Below, one piece after another: positions 1-9,801 of a stretch of 64,000 nt of DNA; positions within the stretch are counted from its first letter, which is position 1, and the number at the start of each line of letters is the position of its first letter. The notes under the pieces are model-generated. The model did no database searches. It saw only the letters and a list, made by a program, of their open reading frames with translations, and was not told the DNA's origin. Source of the stretch: Streptomyces sp. SW4 (GTDB lineage Bacteria > Actinomycetota > Actinomycetes > Streptomycetales > Streptomycetaceae); the NCBI GenBank assembly GCA_003248315.1, contig QKWM01000004.1, positions 248,001 to 312,000 of the forward strand, written 5' to 3'. The translations under genes were made by a program, and so were the position numbers.

Positions 1-583
1 CACTGGCCCGCGCGGCGGCGTAGTAGAGCCGGGTGTGCTGCTCAGGAGCCCGGGTGCGTTCGAGATCCACCTGCGCTCGCTGGAGCAGGCCGTGCGCTTC
101 CCCGAAGACTTCGGCCGGGGCCTTGCTGCCGTATCCGCGGGCCAGCGCCAACAGCTCGTCGTCGAGTTGGTCAAGGGTCAGGTCATCCAGGCGCAGCGCA
201 GCGGCTTCACCGGCGTGAGAGGCGGCGTCCCGAGCGGTCATCAGCATTTCACTTTCGCTAAGCACAGACGGAGAGGGAGCCCATGTTGAACCCTGACGCT
301 CGTCCGAAGGCTCATCGGCAGCCGAGCGCAGCAGGTCCCCGATAGGCCGCTGGAACATCCGCTCCAGAACACGAGTCGTGGGAGCGTGGGGTGCCGTCTT
401 GACACCACCGACCGTCAGCAAGCGCTCGTAGTGTCGCGACCCAGGTGGCGGGGCCACCTTGTGACCCTCACTCCGTAACGCCTGGGCGACGCGCGCGTAC
501 TCCTCGCTGAAGGCCCTGTGAGGTCTGATGCCCCGTCTGGTCGCCAGCAGAAACAGCACCGTGCGCGGACGCTCCTCGTCCAT
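1..583 (-). CDS. Regulator-like hypothetical protein, 3' end outside window
   Basis: Reading leftward from an ATG at 583 preceded by a strong GGAGGGG Shine-Dalgarno, an uninterrupted frame of 194 codons runs off the window edge. It begins MDEERPRTVLFLLATRRG and contains RVLERMFQRPIGDLLRSAA, followed by an Ala/Leu-rich helical part. This resembles the streptomycete regulator-like proteins whose N-terminal segment mimics a HTH region and is followed by a helical domain; that assignment is from memory. No catalytic motif is visible. It is divergent from the ATP-binding gene at 783, leaving a 200-bp shared upstream region. The gene is real with good confidence; the function is not established. 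Confidence 0.6.
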   Translation of the reverse strand, partial: MDEERPRTVLFLLATRRGIRPHRAFSEEYARVAQALRSEGHKVAPPPGSRHYERLLTVGGVKTAPHAPTTRVLERMFQRPIGDLLRSAADEPSDERQGSTWAPSPSVLSESEMLMTARDAASHAGEAAALRLDDLTLDQLDDELLALARGYGSKAPAEVFGEAHGLLQRAQVDLERTRAPEQHTRLYYAAARAS

Positions 584-782
584 GTCCCCTCCGCAATCGG
601 TTCCCCTCCATGGGATACCGCGTCGGTCCCGCATTGGAACTGCCCCCGTCAGAAGGCGGCAAGAAGTCATAGCGAAGTCATCGTGTCACTCGAAAGGACA
701 GCCAGAAGTCACACCCGCGACATAGTCACAACCCCACTCGTCGCACAACGCTAAGTGCCCGGATCGCGACGAGGAGGAGTCA

Positions 783-1318
783 ATGGGAACGGCTACGGCG
801 CCGAGCACGACCCTTCCGACCGGGAGCGTCTTAGCCGGCCAGGAAGAAGCCTCGCTTCGTCCAAGCACCCGCATCCTCAAAGAGGACGCCACGGACACCG
901 CCTTCGGCATCACGCAGCGTGCTCCTGGACAACCGGTACCGCCGCGGGATGCCCGCCGGGTGCCGAACATGCGGCGAATCGCCCGCGCTCGTCTGAACTT
1001 CTGCGGCCTGGCCAGCATGATCGAGCCGGTGACGACCATCGTCTCGGAGCTGGTCACCAACGCCATCATGCACAGCGGCGGCACGGAGGTCACCTTCAGG
1101 ATGCAGCTCCAGGACGGCCTGCTGTACGTGGCCGTGGGCAGCAACGGGCCGGGGCTGACCAAGCCCGCCGTGCAGGAGGCCGATGCCGACGCCGAACACG
1201 GCCGCGGCCTCCAGCTCGTGAAGCACATGGTCGAGGAATTCGGCGGAGCCTGGGGCATCACCGCCCAGGGGCGACGACCGTCTGGTGCCTGCTCCCAACG
1301 GAGGAAGGGGATCGGTGA
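783..1318 (+). CDS. ATP-binding (HATPase/RsbW-like) regulatory protein, frameshifted near 1270
   Basis: Start ATG at 783 follows GAGGAGGAG. The protein has the GHKL fold hallmarks of small streptomycete anti-sigma-like kinases: IVSELVTNAIMHSG (N-box, about residues 90-103) and an EHGRGLQLVKHMVEEFGG segment (G2 box). The frame breaks at a GGGG run near 1270. Adding one G restores the normal end GATTVWCLLPTEEGDR and a TGA at 1316-1318. That stop overlaps the GTG start of the next gene by 4 nt, which supports the corrected frame. The likely role is phosphorylating or sequestering an anti-anti-sigma partner; the partner is unknown. The frameshift is probably a sequencing error. Confidence 0.75.
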
Positions 1319-1836
1319 CCTCCACCGTCGTCAGACGCGGCGACACCGATGCCGCCGCTACCGGGTACTCCCTCTCCCTCGACAAAGGAAATACCGCTTT
1401 GCGACAAGTCGCCCCGCCCGTGCCGGTCTTACGGCAGGCGCCCACCATCAGCCTGCCGGGGGACAGTCGTGCCGTAAGCAGGGCCCGTACGATCGCTCGG
1501 TCCTCCCTGACGGTAATCGACTGGCAGGGGTCCGTCCACGCTGCCACCGAAGTCCTTGGCCGGCTCGTGGCCAATGCTGTCCAGCACGCAGTGACGGACT
1601 CCCGTGGTCAGAAGGTGACCGTCGTCCTCAAGATCAACGAACGTGACCAGCTGATCATCGACGTGTACGACCCCAGCCCCCACTTCCGCGACTTCGAGCG
1701 CGCCCTCGCGGGCGAGCAGGGGCGTGGCCTCTGGGTGGTGCAGCGGCTCGGCGCGGAGGTCACCTGGTTCCTCCCCGCTGACGACAAGGGCAAGGTCGTA
1801 CGCGCCACGATGCCCCTGGGACCGGTGGAACCATGA
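1315..1836 (+). CDS. ATP-binding (HATPase/RsbW-like) regulatory protein
   Basis: A second GHKL-type small protein, translationally coupled to the first (GTG at 1315 overlaps the upstream TGA; GGAGGAAGGGG lies about 10 nt before it). The motifs are VLGRLVANAVQHAV (N-box), LIIDVYDPS (G1-like, D-x-x) and GEQGRGLWVVQRLG (G2). The length of 173 aa is normal for the family. Its stop overlaps the next ATG (1833). Having two paralogous ATP-binding proteins in tandem is common in streptomycete regulatory operons. It is intact as read. Confidence 0.8.
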   Translation: MTSTVVRRGDTDAAATGYSLSLDKGNTALRQVAPPVPVLRQAPTISLPGDSRAVSRARTIARSSLTVIDWQGSVHAATEVLGRLVANAVQHAVTDSRGQKVTVVLKINERDQLIIDVYDPSPHFRDFERALAGEQGRGLWVVQRLGAEVTWFLPADDKGKVVRATMPLGPVEP

Positions 1837-2340
1837 CGACCGCCTTCACGTCCCCAGACGACTTGATCAGATCGGACTTGATCAACTCCACCACGTCCGC
1901 TCAGCCGGCCGACGATATGGCCGACCTCGCCGAGCTGATCCGTACCCTGCTCGATGTCACGAGGGGGCGGGACACCCGGGTACGGCTCGGTGGGGGCCTC
2001 TTCGACGTCGTGATCACCGGTGGCGGAGCGCAGGGCCACGTCGTGGCCACCATGATGGACGAGATCCAGAACGGCTGTGGGCCCGTCATCGAAGACCCCG
2101 ACAGTGGCTGGATGTACTGGCTCGTGCCTCCCGGCTCGTCCAGCAAGTGGGAGCCGCACAGCCACGCCGTGTGTATCGGAGCCCCCCACACGATCACGCT
2201 TCCTGCCATGAGCCACCGAGCACCGCCCGGCCCGTACTGGTTCCGGCCGTCCGCAAGCGATCGTCTCGTACCGGTCAGGCCCTTGCGAGAGGCCGTGGCC
2301 CAGCTCCGCCCTGAGCCCACCCCCACGCCGCGCTCGATGC
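1833..2340 (+). CDS. Conserved streptomycete hypothetical protein (3' end uncertain)
   Basis: Starts ATG 1833, overlapping the upstream stop (ATGA). The coding-like portion contains LAELIRTLLDVTRG, GWMYWLVPPGSSSKWEP and LPAMSHRAPPGPYWFRP, patterns I associate with small unknown proteins next to ATP-binding regulators in Streptomyces. The frame stays open to 3119, but that would run through the XRE gene starting at 2497. A frame change around 2310-2490 is therefore likely, and the end given here is approximate. No enzymatic motif was found. It is third in the coupled operon starting at 783. Confidence 0.55.
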
Positions 2341-2496
2341 TCACCTGCGCTCCACGCCCTGAACTCCGCGCCTCCGGTGTGTTCCGTACATCCCCCACGG
2401 CCAAGGTCGGGGGCGCGGCTCATACCCGTCCGGCTGCCGGGTGCCCGTGCTCTCCGGCAGCCGGGCGTTCCAACCACCTCAGCGCTCTCCAGCCCC

Positions 2497-3405
2497 ATGA
2501 CCAGTCCCGAGACCATAGAAGGCGCACGCGTGCTTTCACTCCCCACCGTCCCTGCCGCGCTGCCGTCACCGCCGCCGGGAGACATCGTCGTCGGAGCCTA
2601 CTTGCGCACACTGCGCAGGGACTCGAACAGGACGGCCATGGACATCGCGAAGGTCCTGCACCTCAGCCTGTCCGCCGTCAGCCAGATGGAACGGGCTGCC
2701 AGCCCGCTCGCACCCAGCCGCGTGCGCGACATGCTTCGCCTGTACGGGCTCCGCGACCAGGGGGAGATCACGGTCATCCAGCGACTGCTGGCGGACCCCC
2801 GCGATCCTCAGCGTTTCCGGATGTTCGACAACGCCCCTGGGGCGTACGACCGCTTGGCGGCCGTCCAGCGCAGCGCGACTACGCTGCGCTCGTACACCGC
2901 GTACCTGCTTCCACGGCCCTATCGGACCCCCGGATACGACCAGGCACTCAGGAAGTCGGGCGTCCCGAGGGACATCGGCGTCCGGCCCGCTCCACTCGGA
3001 CAGGTCTTCCCTCGACCTGGCGACGGAGCGCGCTTCACCCTCCTTCTCGACGACGCGGTGCTGCGCCGCCCCATCGGAGGGCATCGGGTGATGGCCTGCC
3101 AGCTCGAATATCTCCTTGAGCTGATGGAGGCCAAGCGCGCTCGCGTCCTCGTCGTGCCGCCAACCAACGAGATCCCACCGCTCGAACCCTCGATCACTGA
3201 AGTGTCCGTTCACGGCCACCGCCTGTACATGGCTGATCAGCCCGTCGGAATCGAGTACCGGTCTGGCGACGGTTACCCACAGATCCTGCGCGACTGGCTG
3301 AACGAGGTCGAGCGTGCGTGCGCAGCCGGTGACAGCCACGACCGCATCACACGCGCCCGGGACGTTTTGTGGAGCCGAGCGGCTGCCGAACCGATCGCCA
3401 GATGA
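2497..3405 (+). CDS. XRE-family regulator with DUF5753 (Scr1-type antitoxin-like)
   Basis: About 302 aa from ATG 2497. An N-terminal HTH spans roughly residues 25-75 (VGAYLRTLRRDSNRTAMDIA, then LSLSAVSQMERAAS), followed by the DUF5753 domain with EYLLELMEAKRARVLVVPP and QPVGIEYRSGDGYPQILRDW. This is the usual two-domain build of Scr1-like regulators, normally paired with a small DUF397 protein. Here the downstream gene at 3473 is not DUF397-like. The start is preceded by only a weak Shine-Dalgarno; the alternative is an upstream start in the same frame. Confidence 0.8.
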   Translation: MTSPETIEGARVLSLPTVPAALPSPPPGDIVVGAYLRTLRRDSNRTAMDIAKVLHLSLSAVSQMERAASPLAPSRVRDMLRLYGLRDQGEITVIQRLLADPRDPQRFRMFDNAPGAYDRLAAVQRSATTLRSYTAYLLPRPYRTPGYDQALRKSGVPRDIGVRPAPLGQVFPRPGDGARFTLLLDDAVLRRPIGGHRVMACQLEYLLELMEAKRARVLVVPPTNEIPPLEPSITEVSVHGHRLYMADQPVGIEYRSGDGYPQILRDWLNEVERACAAGDSHDRITRARDVLWSRAAAEPIAR

Positions 3406-3472
3406 CAAGCACCGACGCGGGCGGCGTCGACCACGACCAGACGTATTCGAACCCTTGGACTGAGAGGACAGC

Positions 3473-4264
3473 GTGCGAAGCTCCTCGACGCAACGGCCGG
3501 TCTATGACCGGGACAGACCGAGTCGTACGGCGCCCCTGGTGGTCAACTACGACTTAGACCAGCTCAAGGTAGGCGAGAACCGGGTCGTGGTCGGCCGGAA
3601 GGACGGTTACGACATCCACAGCCGCGACATCGCGCCGGGCGACGGCTGGTGCAGGGCGATGTACGCACCGGAGTGTGCCTGGCCACGGGGAGCCGACCTG
3701 TGCGTCCTGGTCGAGTGGCATCCGTGCCACAGGGCCGGATCGGACTGGGCCGTGCGCCTGGAGGCCGTGACGACCGCACTGCGCTCGCTGGACTATGTCG
3801 TCGAGCACGCCGGTCGGCCGACCGACCCGACTCTGGACTTGCGGGCCACCTTGCTCGTCTACCGGATGGAGCCGGGCAAGGCTCCGCCGCAACGCCCAGA
3901 TGACGCATGGACGCACGTTCCACCCCGGAGGACGGCTCCGTACTCCTGGCGGGAGACCTCGCCCCAGGACGAGGCCAAGAAGGTGCTGCGGGACACCAAG
4001 GCGGCATGGAACGGCTCACGGCTGGTGGTCTGGGGCATAGAGAGCGCCCTCTGGCCGCCGCGGGCCTCTTCCTGCACGCTTGTGCGCTGGTGGCCAACCC
4101 CAGGCGCCCCCAGCCGTGTTATTCGCGAAGGGCTCCGCGAGTTCAGCACCGCCGCGAGCGATGCCGGCTACCGAGCCTGGTTGCAGGAACGCCCCATCCC
4201 TGACGCCGTGGAAGACGTCGACCTCCTCGTCTACCGCGAACCCGACTCGACGAGCCCTGCCTGA
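3473..4264 (+). CDS. Hypothetical protein with internal duplication, one TTA codon
   Basis: GTG start at 3473 with GAGAGGA about 8 nt upstream; 263 aa. The protein appears to be two related halves. Each runs through a Trp-rich segment (CVLVEWHPCHRAG and CTLVRWWPTPGAP) and ends in LLVYR followed by an acidic Pro residue stretch (ATLLVYRMEP and VDLLVYREPD). No known family was recognised. Codon 28 (3554-3556) is TTA, the rare leucine codon read by the bldA tRNA in Streptomyces, so translation may be developmentally limited. It stands alone after the XRE gene. Confidence 0.7.
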   Translation: MRSSSTQRPVYDRDRPSRTAPLVVNYDLDQLKVGENRVVVGRKDGYDIHSRDIAPGDGWCRAMYAPECAWPRGADLCVLVEWHPCHRAGSDWAVRLEAVTTALRSLDYVVEHAGRPTDPTLDLRATLLVYRMEPGKAPPQRPDDAWTHVPPRRTAPYSWRETSPQDEAKKVLRDTKAAWNGSRLVVWGIESALWPPRASSCTLVRWWPTPGAPSRVIREGLREFSTAASDAGYRAWLQERPIPDAVEDVDLLVYREPDSTSPA

Positions 4265-4679
4265 CATCTGCCCGGCGGCCCCGGTTGTCGATACGGCCTG
4301 GGCCCTCGGGCAGTGGACACCCCGGTGCGGAGATCACGGTCAGCCTCGCGGCCAGCCGCCTCCCCCTCCCTCACCGGGCGACCGCCCAGCGAACCCGCAA
4401 CGCAGCCCGACCGCCGGGTGGTCCAAGGACGGTGGCGCCCGCCTTCCCCTCCCTGGGGTGGGCGCCACCGCCCGCCACGCGCCCCACGGCACGTAGGCAG
4501 CACCCCCGTACGCGCCTCCCGGTCGAGGACCACCCGCCCGTGCGCGGTCGGTCCTAGACCATCCCCTCGATGGGGGCGGCGCTGATTGCGCCCCCGGCCG
4601 CGCTCTCTATAGGCGGCCAGCGGCCGGCCCGCGCTCGACCACCCCTCCGCTGTCGCTGCGACGGTCACTCGGCGGGCGG
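4265..4679. other. Non-coding stretch
   Basis: About 415 bp with no convincing gene on either strand. Antisense frames here have arginine/glycine-rich, non-conserved translations. It contains one hairpin (separate entry). Confidence 0.5.
4431..4469 (+). terminator. Hairpin terminator after the 3473 gene
   Basis: Perfect 10-bp arms GGTGGCGCCC and GGGCGCCACC separated by 19 nt. No T-run follows, as is usual for streptomycete terminators. It lies about 165 bp downstream of the stop at 4264. Confidence 0.45.
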
Positions 4680-5110
4680 GTGAACCACACGTCGGACACA
4701 GCACTTACCGATGCGGAGATGCCTTGCCCATACCACGACCGCCCGCGACTCCTGATCCCTTCGGATGGGATGAGACGCCCGTGGCCAGCCCGCCGCAGAA
4801 GCAGTGGCGAAGCCTCGGAATGCTGTTCGGGGATTCACCTCGGTGAACGAGGCGTTCCCCCGGATGCCGAAGTCCTGCCACCGCAGCACACGATTCCGCG
4901 ACCGGCGCCTGACGAAGTTGTCGAGACCGATGTGGCCGCCGCGGCCGGGGAAACCATGAAGGCCGCTGGTTACGTGCCGGAAGTGCCCTACCCGGGGAGA
5001 CGGTCGATCCCTGGCTCAGCCGGTGCGCCGACTGTGGAGCCCAGCGCCGGCCGTCTCTTCAAGACGTCGAACGCGGCGTTCGATGCAAGCACATACGCGG
5101 CTCCGGCTGA
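4680..5110 (+). pseudogene. Small zinc-ribbon/treble-clef protein, frameshifted
   Basis: The frame from 4680 carries AAGYVPEVPYPG. After adding one G to a GGGG run near 4998 it continues ETVDPWLSRCADCGAQ and DVERGVRCKHIRGSG, then stops at 5108-5110. The combination of a GY-x-P-x-x-PYPG motif, a W-x-x-RC-x-x-CG motif and a later C-K-H resembles treble-clef modules seen in actinobacterial phage-like proteins (from memory). The N-terminal part is not recognisable and the start is uncertain. It could be a real small gene broken by a sequencing error, or a relic of a longer one. Confidence 0.4.
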
Positions 5111-5341
5111 GCAGTTCCCAGGCCAGCAAGTCGAGGCCGGACTACGCAACCACGTGTGCAGAACACGCAAACGACGTGCACGACCTGACCGTCGACCACC
5201 AAGGGCGAAGGCTCGGTGGTGACCTCGTATCAGTCGGCCCTGACGAAGAAGGGACCTCTCCGCTGTCGGACTGCCTTCGACGCCCGGAAGACAGCAGCAC
5301 CCGAACGACACCCCAAAACCCCTAGAGACAGGAAGCTCCGC

Positions 5342-6240
5342 ATGTTCATCGACATCCCGAGCGAACTCGAAGCCGCTCTCATCGACCTTCCTCTCCCGAC
5401 ATGGGAACTGGACGGTCCGTTCCTCGCAACGTCCACCATGGAGCGCTACCGGACCGAGCTGACGGCCAGCCCGTGGTTCGAGGAGACCACCGCGCCCCTG
5501 CGCCACGCGCTGACCGGGGAGGGTGGCGGGTACGCCGTGCTGCGCCTGGGAAACCTCGCCAAGATCCTGGGGACCGGCGGCCGGTTCCGGAGGCTGGCGA
5601 CGGCCTTCGCTGCCGAGGTGGCGGTTCCCTTCTCGCCGTTCCCGCGGTGGCCCCTGTGGAAGGACATCGGGGTCAAGGTGGACAAGGACCCCGGCAAGTC
5701 CAGCGGCATCGGGTACAACGCCTTCCACATGGACCTGGTGAACGCGACCCGGCCCCCGAGTACACCACGCTCCTGTGCGTCCGCCCCGACCCGCTCGGCG
5801 GCGGCCCCAGCATCCTCTCCGACGCCCACGCGGCGGTGGCGCGGCTGTCGGAGGACAACCGCGCCCTACTGGCCGAGTCGGCTTACCACTACGGGACCTT
5901 CTTCGACCTGCACGGCGTGGGCGAGGAGTACAAGCCGTTCCCGATCCTGGACGGCTCCGACCCGGGTGAGGGATTCGTCCGGTTCACCGCCAAGATGCTG
6001 GAGCGGTCCCAGCTCGGCCAGGCGCACGCCGACGCCGCCCGGGAACTCGCCGAGGAACTCGTACGGGGTCAGGTCTCCTTCATGCTCCAGCCAGGCGACT
6101 ACCTCATCGTGAACCAGCGCCGCTTCCTGCACGGACGCGAAGCGCTCGCCAGCGGCCAACACGACGTCGAGCCCGAGCGTCGCCGCCTGCTGCTCCAGTT
6201 GTTCCTCCGCGACAGGGGCACGGACTCGGTCGCCTCGTAG
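5342..6240 (+). CDS. TauD/TfdA-like Fe(II)/2-oxoglutarate dioxygenase, frameshifted near 5753
   Basis: ATG 5342 preceded by AGGAAG. The protein is about 300 aa from the combined frames. The metal triad fits the clavaminate synthase-like/TauD fold: H129-x-D131 in NAFHMDLVNA, a distal His near residue 262 in RRFLHGREAL, and a downstream Arg cluster (ERRRLLLQLFLRD) for 2-oxoglutarate. One C is missing from the CCCCC run at about 5753. With it restored, NATRPPEYTTLLCVRPDP reads through. The family hydroxylates or otherwise oxidises small molecules; the substrate is unknown. Its position beside sugar-nucleotide and glycosyltransferase genes suggests tailoring of a glycoside or aminoacyl-sugar product. 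Confidence 0.75.
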
Positions 6241-6277
6241 GTCGTGCGGGCGGGTGTCCGGCCGGGTCCGCCGGGGT

Positions 6278-7051
6278 CTAGATCCGCGAGTTGCGCAGCG
6301 ACTGCCACACAGCGCCTGCCAGCGACCGCGTCGCCTGCGGGACCGACAGATGCTCGTGCTCGCGGTACAGCTCCCAGTTGTACCGGACCAGCGACAACTT
6401 GTTGGAGGACAGCGATCCCGCCTGGTGGGCCCTGTACACCGCAAGCGGCTCATCCAGTCCCCGGGCGTCAGCGCCGTCCCGCATGATCGACAGCCAGAGG
6501 GCGTAGTCCTGGCGCTTACGCATCTCCGGCATCAGCCTCGTGCCCAGGACCTTGCGGTCGTACATGGCGGTGAGTGCACCGATGTGGTCCCGGACCAGCA
6601 TTGCGCGGTAGTCCACGTGCTGCCGCGCACGAACCACCCGCCCGTTCGGGACCCAGTCGGTGCTCTCGCCGTCGTAGTCGGCGTCCATCTTGTAGTACGA
6701 GGTGAACGTCAGCGGCGCATCACCTTCCGCCGCGAAGGCGAGCTGCTTCTCGGTCTTCTCCGGAAGCCACATGTCGTCGCTGTCGAGAAAGGCGATGTAG
6801 TCCCCGCGGGCCCGCTGAATCGCCAGGTTACGGGCCCGGCCCGCACCGCCCCGCTCGGGTGCCGACTCCGGCAGAACGCGCTCGTCCTGCTCGGCGAACT
6901 CGCGGAGCAGGTCCATGGAGCCATCGGAGGACTGGTCGTCGGTGACCAGCAGCTCCAGATCGCTGTGTGTCTGCGTGAGTACCGATCGGACGGCTACACC
7001 GAGGGTGGCGGCCGAGTTGTACACGGGCATCACGACGGACACCAGGGGCAC
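6278..7051 (-). CDS. Family 2 glycosyltransferase
   Basis: GTG start at 7051 with AAGGAGA 6-7 nt upstream; 257 aa. It has the GT-A fold with VPLVSVVMPVYNS at the N-terminus, TDDQSSDGS (residues 38-46) and the metal-binding D90-S-D92 in FLDSDDMW. The later KRQDYALWLSIM (an ED-like acceptor-base region) is typical of inverting GT2 enzymes that add sugars to polysaccharide or glycolipid acceptors. No membrane segments are seen. It is divergent from the dehydrogenase gene at 7117 (65 bp between starts), which is probably a shared promoter region. An ATG further upstream (7096) is possible but lacks a ribosome site. Confidence 0.85.
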   Translation of the reverse strand: MPLVSVVMPVYNSAATLGVAVRSVLTQTHSDLELLVTDDQSSDGSMDLLREFAEQDERVLPESAPERGGAGRARNLAIQRARGDYIAFLDSDDMWLPEKTEKQLAFAAEGDAPLTFTSYYKMDADYDGESTDWVPNGRVVRARQHVDYRAMLVRDHIGALTAMYDRKVLGTRLMPEMRKRQDYALWLSIMRDGADARGLDEPLAVYRAHQAGSLSSNKLSLVRYNWELYREHEHLSVPQATRSLAGAVWQSLRNSRI

Positions 7052-7116
7052 AGCACTTCTCCTTGCCAGACCAGGAACGACGGTCCATTCAAGCACCGCA
7101 TCGAGTAGGAGCTGCC

Positions 7117-8366
7117 ATGCAGATAGTTATCGCTGGTCAGGGCTACGTAGGGCTTCCCCTGGCCGTACGCGCCGCAGAGGTGGGTCACCGTGTCGTCGGC
7201 TACGACGTGGACACGCACCGCGTCCAGCAGCTCACCGCCGGCCAGTCGCACGTGAGGGACGTGGACTCCTCGCGGCTGCGCGCAGTGCTGGACTCCGGGG
7301 CCTACTCCGCGACCGCCGACGCTGCCGCGCTGGCCGGCTTCGACATCGCGGTGATCACCGTGCCGACCCCGCTGCGGGACAGCGTGCCCGACCTGAGCTA
7401 CATCGAGTCCTGCGCCCGGACGCTGGGCGAGCACCTTCGCCCCGGTGCGACGGTGGTCCTGGAGTCCACGTCCTATCCCGGCACCACAGAGGAGCTGCTG
7501 CTGCCGATCCTGGAGGAGGCATCGGGCCTCAAGGGCGGGGTGGACTTCCTGGCCGGCTTCAGCCCAGAGCGGATCGGGAACAAGCGCTGGTCGTTCGAGG
7601 GGACGCCGAAGTTGGTATCCGGAATCGACGCCAAATCACTCGATGTGATCAAGGGTTTCTACGACGGAATTTTTCAGACCACGGTACCGGTGTCTGGGAC
7701 GAAGGTCGCCGAGCTTGCCAAGCTGATCGAGAACACCTTCCGGTTCGTCAACATCTCCATGGTCAACGAGATGGCAATTCTGGCAGCTTCCCTTGGTATG
7801 AACATCTGGGAAGCGATCGACGCCGCGGCGACCAAGCCGTTCGGATTCACGCGGTTCACCCCGGGGCCGGGGTGGGCGGGCACTGCTTGCCCGTTGACCC
7901 GATGTTCCTCTCGTGGAAGGCCCAGCAGGAGCTTGGCACCCCTTTCCGGTTCGCGGAACTCGCCGCCGATGTGAACCGGCACATGCCCGACTACGTCGTC
8001 CAGCGTCTCGTGGAAGCACTCGACAAGCGCGGCATGCCCGTCAGGGGATCTCGGATTCTGCTGCTCGGCCTGACCTACAAGTACAACGCCACCGACCTTC
8101 GAAATTCGCCTTCGGCACGTGTCGCCGAACTTCTCGTCGGCCTCGGCGCCGAGGTCCGCGGCGCCGAACCGAACATCCCGGACGGCGACGACGTCAAGCT
8201 GAACGTGCCCCGGGTCGATGCGACCCCGGCGGAGGTTGCGGCCGCGGATGCAGTGGTTCTTCTCATGGACCATCCGCGTTTCGACCTCCCGATGATCGCG
8301 AAATGCGCGACCTATGTCCTCGACTGCCGAAACCGGCTTTCCGGAGCGAACATCGAGACTCTTTAA
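7117..8366 (+). CDS. Nucleotide-sugar dehydrogenase (UDP-glucose/UDP-ManNAc DH family), frameshifted near 7871
   Basis: ATG 7117 with GGAG 8 nt upstream; about 417 aa. An NAD-binding GQGYVGLP (residues 7-14) is followed by VPTPLRD, ESTSYPGTTEELL, AGFSPERIG and KLIENTFRFVNI. The active-site motif GGHCLPVDP (Cys about residue 257) appears after one G is added to the GGGG run near 7871, and the C-terminal domain has LGLTYKYNATDLRNSP. The family oxidises a UDP-hexose C6 alcohol to the uronic acid with two NAD+ through a Cys thiohemiacetal. The substrate cannot be read from the sequence; FSPERI and NATDLRNSP resemble the UDP-N-acetyl hexosamine branch. It begins a co-oriented run with the next two genes. 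Confidence 0.85.
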
Positions 8367-8427
8367 TTGCGAAATTCCCCCGATCCGCCGATTATCCTCC
8401 ATCCCAGGGAGTTGTCTTGCGCGACGA

Positions 8428-9801
8428 ATGGGAATACGCCACACGGACTTCACCACGCCCGCGCAGCGTCAAATTCCAGCTTCACTGGCCGAAAGTGAGA
8501 GTGACTGGCGCCATTACCTGGAGTGCTCGACCCCAAACGGCTGGCTGATACGGCACAACGCCATGACGGAAGCGCTCATCAGCGGCCGGCCGATGTACCT
8601 GCTGCACGTCACCAGGGGCATCGACGCCATCCGTGCCAGCCAGCAGTTGCATGTGTCCGCCGGATGCCTGGTCGGAGCCCTGTACTGCTCGCCTCTCGCC
8701 AGTCAGCGCGATGGACTGCGCCCACACAACCTCGGCGCCTACCTGATGCGGACGAAGCCCTCCACCACGCCCATGATCCTCGAGGTCACCCCGGACGCCC
8801 CGATCCAGCCCAAGGGCGTCGACTACCTGCACCTCGGCGCCATCCACCTGCGCACCTACCTGCGCTACCGCAGCTTCCTCACCCCGGCCGAGAACGACCA
8901 ACTCGACCGCACCATGCTGACCGGGCTGCGCGCCGCCGCGCCATTCCTCGACGTCGCCCTGCACAACGCCGCCGGCCACGCCACTGCGGCACCCGAGTTC
9001 ATCGACCAGTTATCCGACGCCGTGACCCACGTTCCGTTCCTCGGCTACCTGTACTTCGAGGTGCTGTCCGAGTACCTGATGCTCCACTCCGCTACTCCGG
9101 AGACCAAGACCTACGCCCAGGCGGGAGAGCTGAACAACTGGCTCTACAAACGACTCGCCTTCGCCGCCGTGGACGGCATGGACCAGTTGTTCGACCTTGC
9201 CCGCTTCAGCCCGCGCTACCACCGGCTCGTCGAACTCATCGAGGGCATCGAGCCGGCTCTCGCCCAGGAGTCGCCGAGTACGTGCGGCGACGACTGTCCC
9301 ACCTGTTCGCCCGGACTACGCTGCACCCGTCCCAGGACGCGGCATCAGTCACCTTCCAGGGCGCTGATCTCGGCACGATCCAGAAAGCCGCGCCCGGACT
9401 GATCGGCCAGATGGTCTTCCGCGAGATCCGGTACATGGCCCGCTACCAGCAGCTGTACCACTGCTTCGAGAAAGCCAAGGCGCTGGAGGCGTGGGACTAC
9501 TGGAACAACGAAGGCATCCCCACCCCTTCAACGGGGTCATACCCAAGGGGAAATGGGGATCAATCCCACCTACCCTCAATCGGCAGTCCGAGTATGGACG
9601 GCACGACAAGACAGCAAGGGCTACCTGCACCCGGACGAGGAGATCACGGCCGTCCTCACCCCGCACCTCGCGTCGTGGTGGGCGCCACCCCGCCAACGCG
9701 AGGTGCACAACTCCACCGACGAGTCACGAGTCGAGCTGTCCCCGGTAGCCCGATCACCGATCTCGACCCGACGGTCATCCGTGAACGGGGTACCCGCATG
9801 A
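8428..9801 (+). CDS. Unknown protein with a TTA codon, several frameshifts
   Basis: The protein is assembled from three frames, about 455 aa from ATG 8428 (AGGGAG upstream). Recognisable stretches are ALISGRPMYLLHVTRGID, PKGVDYLHLGAIHLRTYLRY, YLYFEVLSEYLMLHS, FREIRYMARYQQLYHCFEKA and TPHLASWWAPPRQREVHN. I do not recognise the family. Frame changes are needed near 9275, 9525 and 9550, each beside G/C or A runs. The last frame ends in a TGA at 9799-9801 that overlaps the ATG of the following glycosyltransferase, supporting the corrected 3' end. Codon 195 (9010-9012) is TTA, suggesting bldA-dependent expression of this cluster. Confidence 0.6.

Noticed and set aside
2377..2496. Longer start for the XRE/DUF5753 gene
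   Set aside because: The extra 40 residues are Pro/Arg-rich, unlike the family, and overlap the preceding gene.
4231..4704. 157-codon minus frame in the 4.3-4.7 kb gap
   Set aside because: Arg/Gly-rich, starts without a ribosome site, no family; the hairpin at 4431 lies within it.
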